Below, piece after piece: positions 1-8,988 of a DNA stretch of 64,000 nucleotides. This DNA is from Streptomyces drozdowiczii. Its GTDB lineage: Bacteria > Actinomycetota > Actinomycetes > Streptomycetales > Streptomycetaceae. Location of the stretch: assembly GCF_026167665.1 (NCBI RefSeq), contig NZ_CP098740.1:5208001-5272000 (forward strand), in the 5' to 3' direction. Below the pieces are notes generated by a model that saw only the letters and a list, made by a program, of their open reading frames with translations, did not search any database and was not told the origin of the DNA. The first letter of the stretch is position 1, and each line of letters begins with the position of its first letter. The position numbers and the translations under genes were made by a program.

Positions 1-70
1 GCAGCATCGAACAGGACGCCATCAGCGTCGCCGCGAAGGCGGCCAGCGCCAGCCGGCCCCGACCGCTCAT
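1..70 (-). CDS. TgpA/DUF3488-like transglutaminase, N-terminal fragment
   Basis: Only the first 23 codons are inside the window, starting at an ATG at 70 and running off the left edge. The peptide begins MSGRGRLALAAFAATLMAS and looks like the start of a hydrophobic membrane segment. Its place directly after MoxR and DUF58 genes matches the common actinobacterial trio MoxR-DUF58-transglutaminase, in which the third gene encodes a multi-pass membrane protein with an extracellular transglutaminase-like domain. The identity is inferred from context; the fragment is too short to show a domain. Confidence 0.6.
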   Translation of the reverse strand, partial: MSGRGRLALAAFAATLMASCSML

Positions 71-75
71 GACCG

Positions 76-120
76 CCCCCTCAAGCCCAGCCCTCTCGGG
101 CCCAGCCCCCTCAAGCCCAG
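76..120. repeat. 15-bp tandem repeat, three copies
   Basis: Three 15-bp units, CCCCCTCAAGCCCAG at 76-90, CCCTCTCGGGCCCAG at 91-105 and CCCCCTCAAGCCCAG at 106-120, are followed by a partial fourth ending in CTCATGACC at the DUF58 stop. They fill the gap between the DUF58 stop and the next start. Read on the minus strand they form a 20-codon frame starting at 129, overlapping the DUF58 stop, and ending at 67, overlapping the next start. It may be a coupling peptide or only repeat expansion. Confidence 0.8.
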
Positions 121-125
121 CCCCC

Positions 126-1492
126 TCATGACCAACCCCCGAAGCCCGCCGGGCCGGCCGCGGCGCCGGACCCGGCCACCGCACCGTGCCGGGCCGCCAG
201 CCGCCACAGCTCGGCCAGCCGCGCGCCGGGCTCCGCCGAAACCACCGTCCACCCCGCCTCGCGCAGCACCCGCAGCCGCCGCTCCGCCGCCTCCCGGGAG
301 GCGGGCGAATCGCCGTTCACCCAGGCGGCGCTGTCCAGGACGAAGGCCACGGCCCCGCCGCTGCGCTGCCGCATCCGGGCGGCCATCCCGGCCTGCTCCT
401 CGTCCAGATCGCCGAGGAAGGCGATCAGCAGCCCCTCGCCGCCCCCGCGCAGCACGTCGTGGGCCCGGGAGAGACCGCCGCCGTCGGAGTGCCCGATCTC
501 CGCGAGGGTGTCCATCATCAGCCCCGCCGCGTCCGCGGTGGCCTGCGTGGCACCGGCGAAACCGCCCTCGCCCTCGCCCGGCACCGCGTCCCCCGCGTCC
601 GTCAACAGCCGGACCGCGAAGCCGCGCTCCAGCATGTGCACCAGCGCGGACGCCGCACCGGAGACGGCCCACTCGAACGCGGAGTCCGGCCCCGACCCCC
701 GGTAGGCGGTCCGGCGGGTGTCCAGCAGGACCGTGCACCGGGCGCGCTGCGGCTGCTCCTCGCGGCGCACCATCAGCTCCCCGTAGCGCGCGGTGGAACG
801 CCAGTGGACCCGGCGCAGATCGTCCCCGTAGCGGTAGCCGCGCGGGATCACGTCGTCGTCACCGGCCAGCGCCAGGGACCGCTGGCGCCCCTCGCCGTAT
901 CCGGAGGACTCACCGGCCAGCGGCGCGGGGGCAGCGGTTCGGTGCGGGGGACCACGACCAGGGTGTCGTAGGCGCTGAACGAGCGGGTCAGCTCGCACAT
1001 GCCGAAGGGGTCGCTCAGCCGCAGTTGCAGCGGGCCGAGCGGATAGCGCCCGCGCAGGTCGGACCGGACCCGGTAGGACACCTCGCGGCGCCCGCCCGCC
1101 TCCACCCGGTCCAGCACGAAGCGGGGCCGCGGCCCGAGCACGTACGGCACCCGGTCCTGGAGCATCAGCAGCCCCGTGGGCAGCCGCGAGACGTTGTCCA
1201 TGCGCAGGTGGACGCGGGCCTCGGAGCCGGCCGGGACGCGCGAGGGGGAGAGCCTGCGGGTGCCCGTGACCCGGTAGCGGGTCCGGTGGAGCACGGTCAC
1301 GGAGACCAGCGGCAGCACCGCGAGCAGCAGCCCGACCCGCAGCAGGTCGCCCTGGCCCAGTACGTAGGCGCAGACCGCCGCCGCGATCCCGGCCGCGAGG
1401 AAGGACCGGCCACGGGTCGTCAGGCCGCCGAGCGCGGCCCGCAGGCCGCCCTTGTCGTCCCCGTCCACCGCCACGGGCCCCGACGCGGCCAT
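126..1492 (-). CDS. DUF58 domain protein, frame broken near 927-931
   Basis: DUF58 proteins are membrane-anchored with a von Willebrand A-like region and usually travel with MoxR ATPases; their role is poorly defined, probably in envelope assembly. Two hydrophobic segments lie near residues 25-65. The family signature (GDDLRRVHWRSTARYGE) is present in the second half. The ATG at 1492 overlaps the MoxR stop (TGATG), so the two are probably co-translated. The frame from 1492 holds to about 930, and the rest of the domain continues in another frame down to 126. One extra base in the G-run at 927-931 restores a protein of about 455 residues. I read this as a probable sequencing error, though a true frameshift cannot be excluded. 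Confidence 0.88.
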
Positions 1493-2541
1493 CACGGACG
1501 CCGCGCGCCGGGCTGCTGCGGGCCGCCGTACGCCGGGCCCGCCGGATACGCGGGAGCCTGGGGGCCGGAGCCGCCCGAGGCCGTGGGCACCGGGGTCTGC
1601 TGAAGGATCTCCAGCACCACCTGCTCGGCGGTGCGCCGGTTGAGCTGGGCCTGAGCGGTGGGCAGCAGCCGGTGCGCGAGCACCGCGACGGCCAGGGCCT
1701 GCACGTCGTCCGGCAGGCAGTAGTCCCGGCCGGCCAGCGCGGCGGACGCCTTGGCGGCGCGCAGCAGGTGCAGCGTGGCGCGCGGCGAGGCGCCGAGCCG
1801 GAGGTCGAGGTGGCCGCGGGTGGCCGCGACGAGCTGGACCGCGTATCTGCGGACGGCCTCGGCGACATGGACCGCGCGCACCGCCTCGATCAGCTTCACG
1901 ATGTCGTGCGCGTGCGCCACGGGCTGGAGGTCGTCGAGCGGCGAGGGGCCGCCGTGCACGTCGAGCATCCGCAGCTCGGCCTCCGCGCTGGGATAGCCGA
2001 TCGACACCCGGGCCATGAACCGGTCGCGCTGGGCCTCGGGCAGCGGATACGTGCCCTCCATCTCGACCGGGTTCTGCGTCGCCACGACCATGAAGGGGTC
2101 GGGCAGCTCGTAGGTGTGCCCGTCGATGGTGACCTGGCGCTCCTCCATCGACTCCAGGAGCGCGGACTGGGTCTTCGGGGAGGCGCGGTTGATCTCGTCG
2201 CCGATCACGACCTGCGCGAAGATCGCGCCGGGCTTGAACTCGAAGTCCCGGCGCTGCTGGTCGTATATGGACACACCGGTGATGTCCGAGGGCAGCAGGT
2301 CGGGCGTGAACTGGATGCGCCGCACCGAGCAGTCGACGGACCGGGCCAGCGCCTTGGCCAGCATGGTCTTGCCCACGCCCGGCACGTCCTCGATCAGGAG
2401 GTGCCCCTCCGCGAGCAGCACGGTCAGCGAGAGCCGCACGACCTCGGGCTTGCCCTCGATCACGGCCTCCATCGACCTGCGCACCCGATCGACGGTGGTG
2501 GTCAGATCTGTGAGGCTCGCTCGATCGTCATAGGTCGTCAC
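1492..2541 (-). CDS. MoxR family AAA+ ATPase
   Basis: This cytoplasmic AAA+ ATPase of 349 residues belongs to the MoxR family, whose members act as chaperone-like factors for partner proteins with von Willebrand A domains. Walker A (GVGKT) is at residues 55-59, and Walker B with the sensor region (VIGDEINRA) at about 112-120. The AAA_3 core is followed by the AAA lid. The C-terminal tail is rich in Pro, Gly and Ala. I chose the GTG at 2541 because a GAGGAGGG ribosome site lies just upstream; a longer upstream frame exists but is low complexity. It overlaps the DUF58 gene by one base and heads that operon. Confidence 0.92.
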   Translation of the reverse strand: MTTYDDRASLTDLTTTVDRVRRSMEAVIEGKPEVVRLSLTVLLAEGHLLIEDVPGVGKTMLAKALARSVDCSVRRIQFTPDLLPSDITGVSIYDQQRRDFEFKPGAIFAQVVIGDEINRASPKTQSALLESMEERQVTIDGHTYELPDPFMVVATQNPVEMEGTYPLPEAQRDRFMARVSIGYPSAEAELRMLDVHGGPSPLDDLQPVAHAHDIVKLIEAVRAVHVAEAVRRYAVQLVAATRGHLDLRLGASPRATLHLLRAAKASAALAGRDYCLPDDVQALAVAVLAHRLLPTAQAQLNRRTAEQVVLEILQQTPVPTASGGSGPQAPAYPAGPAYGGPQQPGARRP

Positions 2542-2772
2542 CCCGGCCCTCCTCGGCCCCGCCCCACGCTCACCAGGAGCAGGGGATTCCCCAGTCACGG
2601 GCCGGTGCCCTCGTGCGGCCCGGCCCACCCCGAATTGCGGACACCGCGCCGGACGGGGTCCGGCGGGGTGTCACTCACGCATTCTTGTTGCCGTTACCGC
2701 TTCGTGTCACTCGCCTGTGGACAACCCGGGGCGATATGTCGGATTGGGTGAGGATTTCGTCACCGGAAGGTG

Positions 2773-2809
2773 GTGGTCCGGTGTCCCTCGGGCCTTCGGC
2801 CGGGACCAC
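2773..2809. terminator. Hairpin after the carbonic anhydrase gene
   Basis: GTGGTCC at 2773-2779 pairs with GGACCAC at 2803-2809, and an inner GGCC-TTC-GGCC stem closes the loop. It lies 14 bp past the carbonic anhydrase stop on the minus strand. No T-run is seen, which is usual for Streptomyces terminators. It could also affect the moxR promoter region at 2542-2772. Confidence 0.5.
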
Positions 2810-2822
2810 GCGGGCCTTCGGT

Positions 2823-3353
2823 TCAGGAGGCGGGCAGGACCTCGCGCAGCTTGCCGGTGGTCACGTCGAAGACAAAACCGCGCACGTCGTCGGTGTGCTT
2901 GAGGAACGGCGAGGTGCGGGCCCGCTGCATCGACTGCCGCACGTCCTGGTCGGCGTCGGTGTACGCCTCGACGGCCCAGGACGGCCGCTGCCCGACCTCG
3001 TGCTCCAGCTCCTGGCGGAAGTCCTCCGTGATCGACTCCATGCCGCAGCCGGTGTGGTGGATCAGGACGATGCTGCGGGTGCCCAGCGCCCGCTGACTGA
3101 TCGCCAGCGACCGGATGACGTCGTCGGTGACCACGCCGCCCGCGTTGCGGATGGTGTGGCAGTCACCGAGCGAGAGGCCGAGCGCCTTGTGCAGGTCGAG
3201 ACGGGCGTCCATGCAGGCGACCACGGCGACCTGGAGCACCGGCTTGGCGTCCATGCCGGGGTCCTTGAAGTCTGCTGCGTAACGGCCGTTCGCCTCGACC
3301 AGGCGGTCGGTGACGGTGGGGGCGGAGGCGGGGGAGTGCGCGGAAGTCGACAT
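2823..3353 (-). CDS. Beta-carbonic anhydrase
   Basis: This 176-residue protein interconverts CO2 and bicarbonate in the cytoplasm. The beta-class zinc site is visible: Cys47 with Asp49 and Arg51 in the CMDAR motif, and His100 with Cys103 in HHTGC. The short length and the CMDARLD form resemble the small mycobacterial Rv1284 type. I start it at the ATG at 3353 (MSTSAHSP); upstream in-frame codons would add a non-conserved stretch. It is transcribed away from the dcw cluster and stands alone between the MoxR group and rsmH, with a hairpin after its stop. Confidence 0.93.
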   Translation of the reverse strand: MSTSAHSPASAPTVTDRLVEANGRYAADFKDPGMDAKPVLQVAVVACMDARLDLHKALGLSLGDCHTIRNAGGVVTDDVIRSLAISQRALGTRSIVLIHHTGCGMESITEDFRQELEHEVGQRPSWAVEAYTDADQDVRQSMQRARTSPFLKHTDDVRGFVFDVTTGKLREVLPAS

Positions 3354-3730
3354 GCTCAAGACGTTAGCCTTCGCCCCCCACCCCCGGGCGAGAGGGAAGC
3401 GGACAAAAAACGTCAACAGTGCTTGTTGTGAGGTAATCCACAGGCCCGCCTTCCGCCACCCGTGCGGGTGAACACGCGACGGCCGACGCGCTGTCGGGTT
3501 GATTGATCGGGAATCGATCGAGTGGCAGGGTGGACTAAAGTGACGGGAAGTTACCGACACCCTGCACATTTCGAACTTTTACCCGTGTGCGCGGCGTACG
3601 TACGGCCCGGCCCTCTCCCGCTCGCCGGTCGGCTGACGCCCCTTCCCCGGCGCCGGCGGACCTCCCCTTCGCGAGCGGGCGGGGACCAGGCCGTACGTCC
3701 CGCCACCGGGAGCTGAGCCTGAGAGGGCGC
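3354..3730. promoter_or_regulatory. Divergent intergenic region, carbonic anhydrase and dcw cluster
   Basis: The 377 bases separate the carbonic anhydrase gene from rsmH and must carry promoters for both, including the first dcw promoter. The part at 3495-3585 is less GC-rich than its surroundings, as expected of a promoter. It includes ATCGGGAATCGATCGAG and a GTGACGGGAAGTTAC stretch. I see no convincing -10/-35 pair and no mraZ gene or repeated MraZ boxes, although mraZ often precedes rsmH in other bacteria. Confidence 0.5.
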
Positions 3731-4696
3731 ATGAGCCAGACCCGACACGTCCCGGTGATGCTCCAGCGATGCCTGGACCTGTTGGCACCGGCTCTGGAGG
3801 CCCCGGGCCCGCAGCCCCCCGTGGTCGTCGACTGCACCCTCGGCCTCGGCGGCCACAGCGAGGCGCTGCTCTCCGCCTTCCCCACCGCCCGGCTGATCGC
3901 CCTCGACCGGGACAAGGAGGCGCTGCGCCTCTCCGGCGAACGGCTCGCCCCCTACGGCGACCGCGCGACCCTGGTGCACGCCGTCTACGACGAACTGCCC
4001 GAGGTGCTCGACCGGCTCGGCATCCCCAAGGTGCAGGGCATCCTGTTCGACCTCGGCGTCTCCTCGATGCAGCTGGACGAGTCCGACCGGGGCTTCGCCT
4101 ACGCCCGTGACGCACCGCTCGACATGCGCATGGACCAGACGACCGGCGTGAGCGCCGCCGAGGTCCTCAACACCTACCCGCCGGGCGAACTGGTGCGCAT
4201 CCTGCGCGCGTACGGGGAGGAGAAGCAGGCCAAGCGCATCGTCTCCGCCGTCGTGCGCGAGCGCGAGAAGGAGCCGTTCACCAACAGCGCCCGGCTGGTC
4301 GAACTCATCCGCGAGGCCCTGCCGCAGGCCGCCATGCGCACCGGGGGCAACCCCGCCAAGCGCACCTTCCAGGCCCTGCGCATCGAGGTCAACGGCGAGC
4401 TCACCGTCCTGGAGCGGGCCATCCCCGCCGCCGTCGCCGCCCTCGCCGTCGGCGGGCGCATCGCGGTCCTCTCGTACCAGTCCCTGGAGGACCGGCTCGT
4501 GAAGCAGGTCCTCGCGGCGGGCGCCGCCAACACCGCCCCGCCCGGCCTGCCCGTCGTCCCCGAGCGCTACCAGCCCCGGCTGAAGCTCCTCACCCGGGGC
4601 GCCGAACTCCCCACCGAGGAGGAGGTCGCCGAGAACCGGCGCGCCGCCCCCGCCCGGCTGCGCGGCGCCCAGCGCATCCGCGAGGACGAGCGGTGA
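3731..4696 (+). CDS. rsmH: 16S rRNA (cytosine-1402 N4) methyltransferase RsmH
   Basis: RsmH (MraW) methylates N4 of C1402 in the 16S rRNA P-site using S-adenosylmethionine. The 321-residue protein is of normal length. The SAM-binding motif with [14 protein letters not shown] lies at residues 34-47, and the family segments [12 protein letters not shown] and [15 protein letters not shown] follow. The ATG at 3731 gives the conserved [11 protein letters not shown] start and has a GAGAGG site just upstream. It is the first gene of the dcw cluster, 40 bp before ftsL. Confidence 0.97.
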   Translation: MSQTRHVPVMLQRCLDLLAPALEAPGPQPPVVVDCTLGLGGHSEALLSAFPTARLIALDRDKEALRLSGERLAPYGDRATLVHAVYDELPEVLDRLGIPKVQGILFDLGVSSMQLDESDRGFAYARDAPLDMRMDQTTGVSAAEVLNTYPPGELVRILRAYGEEKQAKRIVSAVVREREKEPFTNSARLVELIREALPQAAMRTGGNPAKRTFQALRIEVNGELTVLERAIPAAVAALAVGGRIAVLSYQSLEDRLVKQVLAAGAANTAPPGLPVVPERYQPRLKLLTRGAELPTEEEVAENRRAAPARLRGAQRIREDER

Positions 4697-4736
4697 GCCG
4701 GCGGACCGCCGCGCGCGCCGGGGACGGAGCGGCGCG

Positions 4737-5270
4737 GTGAGCAAACCGGCCGGGCAGCCCAAGGGCCGCGTCGCACGGCTCACCCGGCTGATGCCCGCCG
4801 GGCCGAGCAGCGCGGCCCGGACCCCGTTCGTCCTGCTGGTCGTGGTGCTCCTCGGCGGCGGCCTGATCACGCTGTTGCTGCTCAACTCCGCGCTCAACGA
4901 AGGCTCCTTCGAGCTGAGCGAGCTGAAGAAGCGGACCACCGAACTCACCGACGAGCAGCAGGCCCTCCAGCACGACGTCGACGCCTCCTTCGAGCCCGAC
5001 GCGCTGGCCCGGCGCGCCCGTGAGCTGGGCATGGTCCCCGGCGGCAGCCCCGCCTTCCTCGGCCCGGACGGCAAGGTCCGGGGCGTCCCGTCCAAGGCCG
5101 CTCCGGCCCCGGTCGTCGCGCCCCCGCCCAGCACACCGACGCCCACGCCGACGCCGACGCCGACGCCCACCCCCGCCGGCCCGGCCGCCACCACTCCGGC
5201 GCCCGGGCCCACCGGGTCCACGCCCTCCGGCACACCGGCAGCACAGCCCTCCACGAGCCCCGGCAGGTGA
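4737..5270 (+). CDS. ftsL: Cell division protein FtsL
   Basis: This is a bitopic septal membrane protein of 177 residues that works with DivIC and FtsQ to position FtsI and FtsW. A basic cytoplasmic N-terminus is followed by one membrane helix at about 31-51 and a heptad-like coiled coil at 55-85. The C-terminal half is a long Pro/Thr/Ala-rich tail, longer than in most bacteria, with a run of Pro-Thr dipeptides encoded by a DNA repeat at 5134-5173. The start is GTG at 4737 with GGAG upstream. The identity rests on topology and position between rsmH and ftsI, since FtsL sequences diverge strongly. Confidence 0.88.
   Translation: MSKPAGQPKGRVARLTRLMPAGPSSAARTPFVLLVVVLLGGGLITLLLLNSALNEGSFELSELKKRTTELTDEQQALQHDVDASFEPDALARRARELGMVPGGSPAFLGPDGKVRGVPSKAAPAPVVAPPPSTPTPTPTPTPTPTPAGPAATTPAPGPTGSTPSGTPAAQPSTSPGR
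5134..5173 (+). repeat. CCGACG/CCCACG hexamer microsatellite in ftsL
   Basis: Near-perfect hexamers of the form CCGACG or CCCACG run in frame and encode alternating Pro and Thr in the FtsL tail. Such tracts can change copy number by slippage without breaking the frame, so the tail length may differ between strains. Confidence 0.75.
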
Positions 5271-5274
5271 CGCA

Positions 5275-7248
5275 GTGCCCCCCAAGGAACCGCCGCGCCG
5301 CCGGGTACCCGGCCCCGCGCGTCCCCGTAACGCCTCCCCGGCATCCGGCCGTCCCCGGCCCCAGCAGCGCCGGCGGCCGTCGCCCGCCGCGCAGCGCGCC
5401 CGCGCCCGGCGGCCGCTGCGGCTGGGCAGCCCGCGCCCCCGGCTGCGGCTGGTCAGCCTCGCCCTGACGCTCGTCATGATCGCGTTCGTCGTACGGCTCC
5501 TCCAGGTCCAGGCCGTCGACGCGCACGCGTACGCCGCGAAGGCCGAGACGAACCGCTACCTGAGCTACACGGTCGCCGCGGAACGCGGGGAGATCACCGA
5601 CCGCAGCGGCATCGCGCTGGCCACCAGCGTGGACGCGTACGACATCACGGCCGACCCGAAGATGTTCACGCCGGCCGACAGCAAGGCGCCCGACGCCCCC
5701 CAGCAGGCCGCCGCCCTGCTCGCGCCGATCCTCGGCGTCGACGCGGACGGCCTCGTCAAGAAGCTCTCCAAGCCCAAGAGCAGGTACGCGGTCCTGGCGC
5801 GGAGGCAGACCCCGCAGGTCTGGAAGCAGATCAAGGACCTCAAGTCCGTCTTCGCCGAGAAGGCCGCCAAGGACAAGGCGGCCGGCGGGCCCGGCGCCAA
5901 TGTGCTGGCGGGCGTCTTCCAGGAGTCCACCACCAAGCGGGTCTACCCCAACGGCACCCTGGCCGCCGGGATACTGGGTTACGTCAACGCCGAGGGCAAG
6001 GGCGCCGGCGGCCTCGAATCCCAGCTGAACAAGCAGCTCGCGGGCGAGGACGGCACCATCAAGTACGCCCAGTCCGGCGGCCGCAGGGTGCCCACGGCGG
6101 GCACCAAGGAGGTCCCCGCGGTCCCCGGCTCCGACATCGAGCTGACCATCGACCGCGACATCCAGTGGGCCGCCCAGAAGGCCATCTCCGAGCAGGTGTC
6201 GAAGTCCAAGGCCGACCGCGGCTACGTCATCGTGCAGAACACCCGCACCGGCGAGGTCCTCGCCATGGCCAACGCCCCCGGCTTCGACCCCAACGACCTC
6301 TCGCAGGCCGACGCCGCCTCGCTCGGCAACGCCGCCCTCCAGGACGTCTACGAGCCCGGCTCCACCAGCAAGGTGATGTCCATGGCCGCCGTCCTCGAAG
6401 AGGGCGCCGCCACGCCCCTCACGCACGTCACGGTCCCCAACCGGCTGCACCGGGGCGACCGACTCTTCAAGGACGACATCGACCACGCCACCTGGCAGCT
6501 CACGCTCAACGGCGTGCTCGCCAAGTCCAGCAACATCGGCACCATCATGGCCACCGGCCAACTGGGCAAGACGCAGCCCCAGGCGAACAAGGTGCTGTAC
6601 TCCTATCTGAGGAAATTCGGCATCGGATCGCCCACCGGGCTCGACTACCCCGGCGAGACGCCCGGCCTCCTCGCCAAGCCGCAGGACTGGTCCACCTCGC
6701 AGCAGTACACGATCCCGTTCGGCCAGGGTCTCTCCCTCAACGCCATGCAGGCCGCCTCGATCTACTCGACCATCGCCAACGGCGGCGTACGGATCCAGCC
6801 GACGCTGGTACGCGGCACCAGGGGCCCGGACGGCCGCTTCACCCCGGCCGAGGCTCCCGAACAGACGCGCGTGGTCAGCGAGAAGACCGCGAAGACGCTC
6901 GCCACCATGCTCGAATCGGTGGTCGCCGACCAGGAGGGCACCGGCACCAAGGCCCAGATCCCCGGCTACCGGGTCGCGGGCAAGACCGGCACCGCCAACC
7001 GCGTCGACCCGGTGCGCGGCGGCTACCACGGCTACACCGCGTCCTTCGCCGGTTTCGCGCCCGCCGACGACCCCCAGGTCACCGTCTACTGCGCGATCCA
7101 GAACCCCACCAGGGGCAGCCACTTCGGCGGCCAGACCTGCGGGCCCATCTACAAGCAGGTCATGGAATTCGCCCTCAAGACGCTCCAGACACCCCCGTCC
7201 GGCCGCGAGCCGGCCAAGCTGCCGGTGTTCTTCGGAACCGGCGAGTGA
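5275..7248 (+). CDS. ftsI: Septal penicillin-binding protein FtsI (PBP3)
   Basis: FtsI is the class B penicillin-binding protein that cross-links septal peptidoglycan and pairs with the glycosyltransferase FtsW. The 657-residue protein has an Arg/Pro-rich cytoplasmic tail, a membrane helix at about residues 60-80, a dimerisation domain and a C-terminal transpeptidase domain. The three active-site motifs are visible: Ser363-Thr-Ser-Lys366, Ser418-Ser-Asn420 and Lys570-Thr-Gly572. The GTG at 5275 lies 4 bp after the ftsL stop, so the two are coupled. In Streptomyces FtsI serves sporulation septation and is not needed for hyphal growth (family knowledge). Confidence 0.96.
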   Translation: MPPKEPPRRRVPGPARPRNASPASGRPRPQQRRRPSPAAQRARARRPLRLGSPRPRLRLVSLALTLVMIAFVVRLLQVQAVDAHAYAAKAETNRYLSYTVAAERGEITDRSGIALATSVDAYDITADPKMFTPADSKAPDAPQQAAALLAPILGVDADGLVKKLSKPKSRYAVLARRQTPQVWKQIKDLKSVFAEKAAKDKAAGGPGANVLAGVFQESTTKRVYPNGTLAAGILGYVNAEGKGAGGLESQLNKQLAGEDGTIKYAQSGGRRVPTAGTKEVPAVPGSDIELTIDRDIQWAAQKAISEQVSKSKADRGYVIVQNTRTGEVLAMANAPGFDPNDLSQADAASLGNAALQDVYEPGSTSKVMSMAAVLEEGAATPLTHVTVPNRLHRGDRLFKDDIDHATWQLTLNGVLAKSSNIGTIMATGQLGKTQPQANKVLYSYLRKFGIGSPTGLDYPGETPGLLAKPQDWSTSQQYTIPFGQGLSLNAMQAASIYSTIANGGVRIQPTLVRGTRGPDGRFTPAEAPEQTRVVSEKTAKTLATMLESVVADQEGTGTKAQIPGYRVAGKTGTANRVDPVRGGYHGYTASFAGFAPADDPQVTVYCAIQNPTRGSHFGGQTCGPIYKQVMEFALKTLQTPPSGREPAKLPVFFGTGE

Positions 7249-7265
7249 ACGCGCGGAGACCACCA

Positions 7266-8984
7266 GTGACAACCATCACCCCCGACCCCGGGAACCGGAA
7301 CGAGAACCTCCGTTCGCCCGGCCCCTCACTTCGCGAGAGGCCGGGTGAGCCCGGTACGCTCACCGCCGTGCCCCACGCCGAACAGTCCCGAACGACCCAG
7401 AAGGACGCACCTGTGAACTACCCGGGAGCGCCTCGCCCGGACCGCCTGCGGCCCACCTCCCTGGTCACGCTGGCAGAGCGGCTCGGACTTGAACCGCCGG
7501 GCACCGGCGACATCACCGGCATCACCCACGACTCCCGTGCGGTGCGCCCCGGAGACCTGTACGCGGCCCTGCCCGGCGCCCGCCTGCACGGCGCCGACTT
7601 CGCCACCCAGGCGGCCGGCCTCGGCGCGGCGGCCATCCTCACCGACCCCTCCGGCGCCGACCGCGCCCGGGCCACCGGCGTGCCGGTCCTGGTCACCGAG
7701 AACCCGCGCGCCCGGATGGGCGAACTCGCCGCCGAGATCTACGGCCACCCCGGCACCGACCTCCTCCAGATCGGCATCACCGGCACCTCCGGCAAGACCA
7801 CCACCGCCTACCTGGTCGAGGGCGGCTTCCGCGGCGCCGGACGCGCCACCGGGCTCATCGGCACGGTGGAGATGCGGATCGGCGACGAGCGCATCAAGTC
7901 CGAGCGCACCACGCCCGAAGCCACCGATCTCCAGGCCCTGTTCGCCGTCATGCGCGAACGCGGCGCCGACGCCGTCACCATGGAGGTCTCCAGCCACGCG
8001 CTGGTCCTCGGCCGGGTCGACGGCTGCGTCTTCGACGTCGCCGTCTTCAACAACCTCAGCCCGGAGCACATGGAGTTCCACTCCGGCATGGAGGACTACT
8101 TCCAGGCCAAGGCCCAGCTCTTCACCCCGCAGCGCAGCAGGCGGGGCGTCGTCAACTACGACGACGAGTACGGCCGCAGGCTCGTCACCGAGGCGACGGT
8201 GCCCATCACGACCTTCTCCGCCGAGGGCCACCCGGACGCCGACTGGCGCGCCGAGGACGTCGTCGTCGGCCAGCTCGGCTCCACCTTCACCGTCGTCGGT
8301 CCGGACGGCGCACGGGCCACCGCCAAGGCCCCGCTGCCCGGCCCGTTCAACGTCGCCAACACACTGGCCGCGATCGTCGCCCTCGCCGTCGCCGGCATCG
8401 ACCCGCAGACCGCGGCGGACGGCATCGCGACCGTCCCCGGGGTGCCCGGCCGGCTGGAGCGGATCGACGCCGGACAGCCCTACCTCGCCCTGGTCGACTA
8501 CGCGCACAAGACCGACGCCGTCGAGTCCGTGCTGCGGTCCCTGCGCAAGGTCACCAAGGGCCGGCTGCACATCGTCCTCGGCTGCGGCGGCGACCGCGAC
8601 ACCACCAAGCGCGGCCCGATGGGCGCGGCGGCGGCCCGGCTCGCCGACACCGCCGTACTGACCTCCGACAACCCCCGCTCCGAGGACCCCCTCGGCATCC
8701 TCGCCGCGATGCTCGCGGGCGCCGCCGAGGTGCCCGTCCACGAGCGCGGCGACGTCCTGGTCGACGCCGACCGCGCCGCGGCCGTCGCCGCCGCGGTGGC
8801 CCGGGCCGAGCCCGGCGACACCGTGCTCGTCGCCGGCAAGGGCCACGAGCAGGGCCAGGACGTCCACGGCGTCGTCCGCCCCTTCGACGACCGGATCGTC
8901 CTGCGCGAGGCCATCGAGCGCTCCCTGGGGCACGAAGGCGCCGGGCCCCGTGCCTCCCACCACGAGAACAACAGTCAGGGATGA
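7266..8984 (+). CDS. murE: UDP-MurNAc-tripeptide synthetase MurE
   Basis: MurE adds the third amino acid, diaminopimelate, to UDP-MurNAc-L-Ala-D-Glu in the cytoplasm. The 572-residue protein shows the ATP loop GTSGKTTT at residues 173-180 and the DNPR motif at 468-471, which marks a diaminopimelate-adding enzyme rather than a lysine-adding one. The GTG at 7266 gives an N-terminal extension of about 50 residues; a GTG at 7413 behind an AAGGA site is an alternative start and would give about 523 residues. It ends in a region that leads directly into murF. Confidence 0.95.
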   Translation: MTTITPDPGNRNENLRSPGPSLRERPGEPGTLTAVPHAEQSRTTQKDAPVNYPGAPRPDRLRPTSLVTLAERLGLEPPGTGDITGITHDSRAVRPGDLYAALPGARLHGADFATQAAGLGAAAILTDPSGADRARATGVPVLVTENPRARMGELAAEIYGHPGTDLLQIGITGTSGKTTTAYLVEGGFRGAGRATGLIGTVEMRIGDERIKSERTTPEATDLQALFAVMRERGADAVTMEVSSHALVLGRVDGCVFDVAVFNNLSPEHMEFHSGMEDYFQAKAQLFTPQRSRRGVVNYDDEYGRRLVTEATVPITTFSAEGHPDADWRAEDVVVGQLGSTFTVVGPDGARATAKAPLPGPFNVANTLAAIVALAVAGIDPQTAADGIATVPGVPGRLERIDAGQPYLALVDYAHKTDAVESVLRSLRKVTKGRLHIVLGCGGDRDTTKRGPMGAAAARLADTAVLTSDNPRSEDPLGILAAMLAGAAEVPVHERGDVLVDADRAAAVAAAVARAEPGDTVLVAGKGHEQGQDVHGVVRPFDDRIVLREAIERSLGHEGAGPRASHHENNSQG

Positions 8985-8988
8985 CCAA

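Noticed and set aside
76..120. CRISPR-like short repeats
   Set aside because: The units abut directly with no spacers; this is a simple tandem repeat. No CRISPR array was seen elsewhere.
4945..7272. A 775-codon minus-strand frame over ftsL/ftsI
   Set aside because: Composition is that of a shadow frame; it covers two certain genes entirely.
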